This document shows, piece by piece, positions 59,160-64,000 of a stretch of DNA of 64,000 bases. Position 1 is the stretch's first letter; every line of letters starts with the position of its first letter. The notes under the pieces were generated by a model, which did no database searches, was not told where the DNA came from, and saw nothing but the letters and a program-made list of their open reading frames with translations. Position numbers and translations under genes: made by a program. This DNA comes from Tubiluchus corallicola (taxonomy: Eukaryota; Priapulida; Priapulimorpha; Priapulimorphida; Tubiluchidae): assembly GCA_030141605.1 (NCBI GenBank), contig JAQGDQ010000109.1:551165-615164 (forward strand), read 5' to 3'.

Positions 59160-61040
59160 GCCGCTTTAATAATAACATTCGAACTTAGCAGGTGACCTTA
59201 CCGTATGTTCTGGCAGTGCAACAAATTAAGTGTATGTTGTAGAATTTTGCAGGACATAATTATATTGAAACTCACGGCTTTTTAAAGGTTAAACCCCAAC
59301 TAAACACTAGGTTTTTAAACCAATATTTGGATGTGGTGTAGAGCATAACAAAGTCTGTGTATGTTAAGAAGCACTACAATATAAACACGGCAATAATGAG
59401 TCACTCGGGAGTAGCCGTTCGTGCGTAATTACACTACAACTGCAATCAGCAATTGTGTCAACAAATGTGCTAACACTGGCAGCCATGAAAGGAAACCCGT
59501 GAGCCATATATCACAGTGTAAAAGGGAAAGAGGTGACACCACCGATATATCAAGAGGCCGCGGCAACCACAGCGACAGAGAAAAGAGGTGACAGCCGTGA
59601 TAGTTCAAAAGGAGCGGGAACCATAAAGGCACTCCGTTGCGGCAGTGACGTCTTTAATCCACTAGATAACACTGGTTGGTATTTTATAAAAAACAGTTTT
59701 TTTATTAATTTTTATAAATTTTAGGTTAAAATATTTCGTAATTATGCCTTGGTCTGGTAGGTAAAAAAGCAACCGGATGATAGTTGGCATTAATAGCATT
59801 ATTTAATGGTTAAATTGCAGTACAACTAAAAAAAATCAACCGCACCGTGCAATACTGCACTGCAATAAGATCAAGTAAACTAAAATTGGCGCTCACACGA
59901 TTTTTTTCTATATAAATTAATTTCATATACATATTATATTTTGTATACCCATACACTAATGGATAAAAAAATCTTTTTATTATCCATTATATAATAATAT
60001 AATAAAAATCTTATATAAAAAGGCTCGACCAATATGACTACTAATTTTATTTCAAAGGTCGACCAGGATGAAAGCGCAACCACATCACACAAGCCAACTA
60101 CAAGACAAACCGTTACTTTTGTTTTGTCGATCGACGACGATTGTTAGTCTGTTATAACTTGCAAAACCAGGGAATAGTAAACAATTCGATATATCGTTAT
60201 ATTTTTTGTAAAAAAAATTACTTATACATAGACGTGAGTTGTAGTTAATTCAGATGGTTTCGTTAGGTAGCCCAAGGCGATTAAATTGCCAGGTTGCTTT
60301 ATTACTCTTTATAGCCGACCTCGTCCAGTACTAGGGGGCTAAAACAATTGCGAGTACATATACATTATATATACACCCCGCAGAAAATGTAGGTCGATTT
60401 AGCAATGACTCCTGTAAAAGTTATTTCCAATTTACCACATATATACAGCAGCGGTAAGTACCACGTAGAAAAGACTCGTTTCTATAATCAACTAATGCTC
60501 GACAGCAAAACGCCATTATTAGAAGAAACAATTAAATGTAAGCGTTAATTGCGGCTATTCTATAGCTATGCCTACTGCGTTTATAGGGCCTGGCTTTCCC
60601 TTGTCCACACGTGGGTACTCAGACTCTCTTGACCGTCTCCAAGAATATTCCTAGCTTACAGGAATAACCTTTCGTAGCACACGCAGAGTCGATAAAGAGA
60701 CATTGAAACTAACAAGGCAACTGACTTAATAAACGAAAGCTGTAGGGATAGTTAGGCTTGTGGAATACAAATCCCTAAAAAGGCCACTACACTAATTACT
60801 TTAATCACGTGTGATATAGCTATATTAACCCAGTAGAAGTGTTATACACTAGTTGAGAGTTCTCATGTGTACGTAATAAACAATAATTGGGTGTCTTATC
60901 CTTATTTCTAACTCACTATCCCACTGCTCAGGAAATGCTTAACTTTACGATAAGAGAGACAGTCATCATTCAGCTACCGCCGCCGCGTAAACAAATGGCG
61001 TTACCTCCTAGAATCTTACCAATCGGTTGATGTTGCTGAT
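59160..61040. other. Non-coding stretch, nothing recognised
   Basis: Includes a very AT-rich, locally palindromic segment at 59890-60010 (ATAATATAATA, TATATAAA) but no supported gene or repeat family. Confidence 0.45.
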
Positions 61041-61042
61041 GC

Positions 61043-61650
61043 CAGAGCTAGAAATGGGTCACAAGTGTGACCATCACTCACTTGACCCACAGATACCGTG
61101 CCCATATCTAATCTGACCCAATGTCGTGACAGAGCGGATCCTAATTGATCCATTCTCCATTCTTCAGGATTACCTTCTAAACAACTGCAAAATCATTAGC
61201 ATTTCTAAACAATGGACACCTGTAATTCATAGATTTCACAAAGAAAAAGCAGCGACTTCTGCGTGGTACAGTCATAGGAGTGACAAAACCTCAACTACAG
61301 TCATAGGAGTGACAAAACCTCAACTACAGTCATAGGAGTGACAGAATTTCAACTACAGCCATAGGAGTGACAAAACCTCAACTACAGTCATAAGTTGCGT
61401 TCTATACACAGTTTTATTTTTTATTCTAGATCTCACTTAAAATGATAAATTTCAAATAGTTTTTAGAAAATATGACTATCAGAAAATGAGAGTATTTACT
61501 TTTAACCTGCATTACGTATTTAGAAAATATGACAATCTAATTTTTACATGGGTTACCTGGGTCAGGTTTTAGACCACACCCATGTACGAGACAAACCGAA
61601 AAACTGTGACCTAAGTGACATATGACGCAAATGTCTCAATTCCAGCTCTG
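61043..61650. mobile_element. hAT-like element carrying a minisatellite
   Basis: Left end CAGAGCTAGAAATGGGTCACA, right end the complement of CAGAGCTGGAATTGAGACA (about 15 of 20 terminal bases agree). Flanking octamers GCTGATGC and GCTGTTAC agree at 6 of 8. TGGGTCA/TGACCCA motifs recur near both ends. No transposase frame. Confidence 0.65.
61269..61392. repeat. 29-bp minisatellite, about four copies
   Basis: Unit GTCATAGGAGTGACAAAACC plus TCAACTACA, with one diverged copy (GACAGAATTTCAACTACAGC). It lies inside the 61043-61650 element. Confidence 0.95.
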
Positions 61651-64000
61651 GCTGTTACTAAAACGTGCTACATATACTAATGTTACATTTGTATTCTCAG
61701 CATTTCTGTAAAATTGGATTGGTACTAACGGGTATCTTTTTATCGTCCTTTGTTTTTAAACGTACATTCTATTTGTTAAATATTTAAATTTAAATATGTA
61801 GATACTATCATAGAGCACATTTTCTATAGAAAGGAAGCCATATAAGCAACGCCCACGCACGAACAACTGCAAGGCTTTTGTAATTTATATAAAAAAGAAA
61901 GCAATAGGATAAAGCCTATAGTCGGGAAAATCAAATCGGTTAATACATTTGAGAGTCATAATATTAAACGGCATTAAGCGTGCAGTTCAGAGATTCGTAG
62001 TACCTGATGTATGCAGTCAGCGCTGTAATATATTTAAGTGGTTTGGGCCATATATGTTAATTCTATCATAAATATTACAAAACCCGAAATCAATTTTACA
62101 TGCGAGTGCTCTGGACTTGTTTCTAGCCAAGATCAATTGTTAATTATTAATGAACGAGATGTGATTGGAAAATGAGAAACAAACCGAGCTGAGCGTAACA
62201 CGCGACCCGTTTCCCTGTGCAATAAAAACAGCTTTTGATGAATTTTATGTGTTATTCCAAAAGCGGTGTTTAGATAGGCAAGGTGTGTGCTTTAGCAACC
62301 AAGCATACGTGGAAAAAACTGTTGATAAAACTATGCCGTGTAGCAATTCGATACGACATCAATAGACTAATTCTTGTCTGTAGGCAGCGCCCAACTGGTC
62401 CCATTACAAAGTCTGTACAAATTTCTACGTCAATTAAATGCTAGAGTTAAGTGTCTGGATATTGTGTAAGACAGAAAATCGACTGTGTTCGATGCGCAAA
62501 TTGCATTTCAATATTGAATTTCAGGAAATACTAGGCCTATGGTGTGTAAAAACGCGCTAGACTGTCAAAATCTATGTAAGCTACAAGGAGCCCAAGAAAC
62601 TTGAATCCGTCTTCTTTTAGCTATTACAGATTCTCTAACTGACTTGCCAATTAAAGGAGTAAAACACGCTCTAGACGGAAGCTTCAGTATTTTTACTAAA
62701 AAACTTGCTAACCTCTATTTGAATTATTTAGAATACAGTCGCCTAAAATGATATTTTTATAGGACTAGATTTTTTAAGCTGATAAGTAAAATTTCCAAAC
62801 GAGGCGAATGTTTTCTGTCGTTTCCTGGTGTTTAACCAAGAAGTTCTATTAAAACGAATCTTGAACATATATTACGTCAAGGCATAGTGATCGAAGATGT
62901 TTATTAATGTCTACATCCAGAATTTTCCTGAACATTATGAAAATGGAAACTGTTGCTGACAGAGCAATGTTTACTTTCAAAATTTTTCCCAGTGCAAAAA
63001 CGTACACAATTTCCCCACGTTTATTTACACCGCATCTGTGAATGAAATGTCATTTACTTAAATAAAGAGTTGAAATAGCACAGAGACTAAGGACAATATT
63101 TAATATTAATTTTGTAGAAACCAATATGTTTTGCATAGAAGCGATGTTCATGCATAGTTAAACATGTTCGCCACGGCACACGCGTGTAAATAGCAGAAGA
63201 ATGTAATCGCAAAAAAATCAATACTTCGATTTTTCTTCCATTGTCATGTTTTTATGTGAAATTTTCAGGTTTCAGAACTAATTCTGTAACAATGCATGTG
63301 TATATACAGCTTCGAAACTATCCTCGGCTGCGCTGCTTGTGAAACTGTCTTATTTAATAAGTAAACGGCAGCCATTTATAACTGACACAGAAGAAATACT
63401 GATAACGCTCACAAACGTTTTTTACACAGTTAAGCACAGTCACTGCTAGCCAGTCAGTGTCCAGTGTCCACCAATCAATGCTGCCTACTTTTGTTTACGG
63501 ACAGACCTACATTGCTGATAATTACAATTGGACTGGAAACAGGCAAGGTATCATGTTTGTACAGACAGAAATCACTGACTCACTAAATGACAGGCTGACA
63601 GCTTTTTCATGAGCTGTTAACTGATGTTTTGGCATAAAAAACCCAAACCCAAACATAAACAGCTATTTTTGTTGCTGTTTCTTTATAAGCATAAGAGACA
63701 ACAACAGTAAACGCTACAACTCCAGCAACAATAGCTATAGCAACAGCAAAAACACGTGCAACGCTCTTAACAAACGAAACACGCGACGTTCATCATATAA
63801 TACTTGTATATTCAGTGGGCATTATCTACCCTAGATAAGGCTTAAATAACATTGTAATTTATGGGCAAACAAAATGGGAGACAAAGCAATATTGCACACG
63901 CATGCAGGTCACGTAGCAGGTTCATAATAGCGCCCTCACGAGGCGCTGATAAAACGTTAATATTTAAAACACCACATTTATGGTTTTTTATTACCATTAA
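61651..64000. other. Non-coding stretch, nothing recognised
   Basis: AT-rich with a few CpG-containing patches near 63.8-63.95 kb. Only short frames, none recognisable. Confidence 0.45.

Overview
This is animal nuclear DNA. The genes are split by short and long introns with standard GT-AG (and one GC-AG) borders, AT content is high, and DNA transposons, SINE-like sequences and microsatellites fill the introns. The two recognised families, EPG5 and failed-axon-connections (fax), are metazoan. The gene structures and the repeat mix suggest an invertebrate. One open frame at 46.7-47.1 kb faintly resembles an insect odorant receptor, so an arthropod is possible, but the species cannot be fixed from the sequence alone.

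The minus strand from about 45.8 kb to the left edge carries one large gene, the orthologue of EPG5, the autophagosome-lysosome tethering factor. I could place 34 coding exons (about 2,000 codons) whose phases join consistently, apart from one unfilled gap. They match vertebrate EPG5 from near the end of its N-terminal disordered region to within roughly 150 residues of its C-terminus. The last exons lie off the left edge. The first exons (equivalent to about the first 340 human residues) were not found with confidence, although weak candidates lie at 47.7-48.3 kb. A segment of about 55 residues, expected between the exons at 17.3 kb and 4.4 kb, was also not found.

That same interval is a 12.8-kb EPG5 intron. 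It holds, on the opposite strand, a nested cluster of fax genes: two intact five-exon genes (5.8-8.4 kb and 11.5-15.6 kb; 302 and 301 residues), a decayed third copy between them (9.6-10.3 kb), and a single-exon 111-codon frame of unknown nature (16.4-16.7 kb). The two intact genes are mosaic: parts are nearly identical at DNA level and parts are well diverged, as expected from gene conversion.

The region right of 48.3 kb has no coding sequence that I can support. It contains a possible solo LTR (53.5-54.0 kb), a CpG-containing promoter-like patch (58.9-59.2 kb), a hAT-like element carrying a minisatellite (61.0-61.7 kb), simple repeats and otherwise unassigned AT-rich DNA. Several transposons in the window can be delimited to the base: a 1.13-kb hAT element with a perfect 8-bp target duplication and a transposase remnant (23.4-24.6 kb), a 0.9-kb pogo/Tigger-like element flanked by TA (34.7-35.7 kb), and several hAT-type MITEs. 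I saw no undescribed multi-gene system. The most interesting items are the nested fax array, the GC-AG intron in EPG5, the retained LC3-interacting motif, and a minisatellite that has multiplied a splice-donor region.
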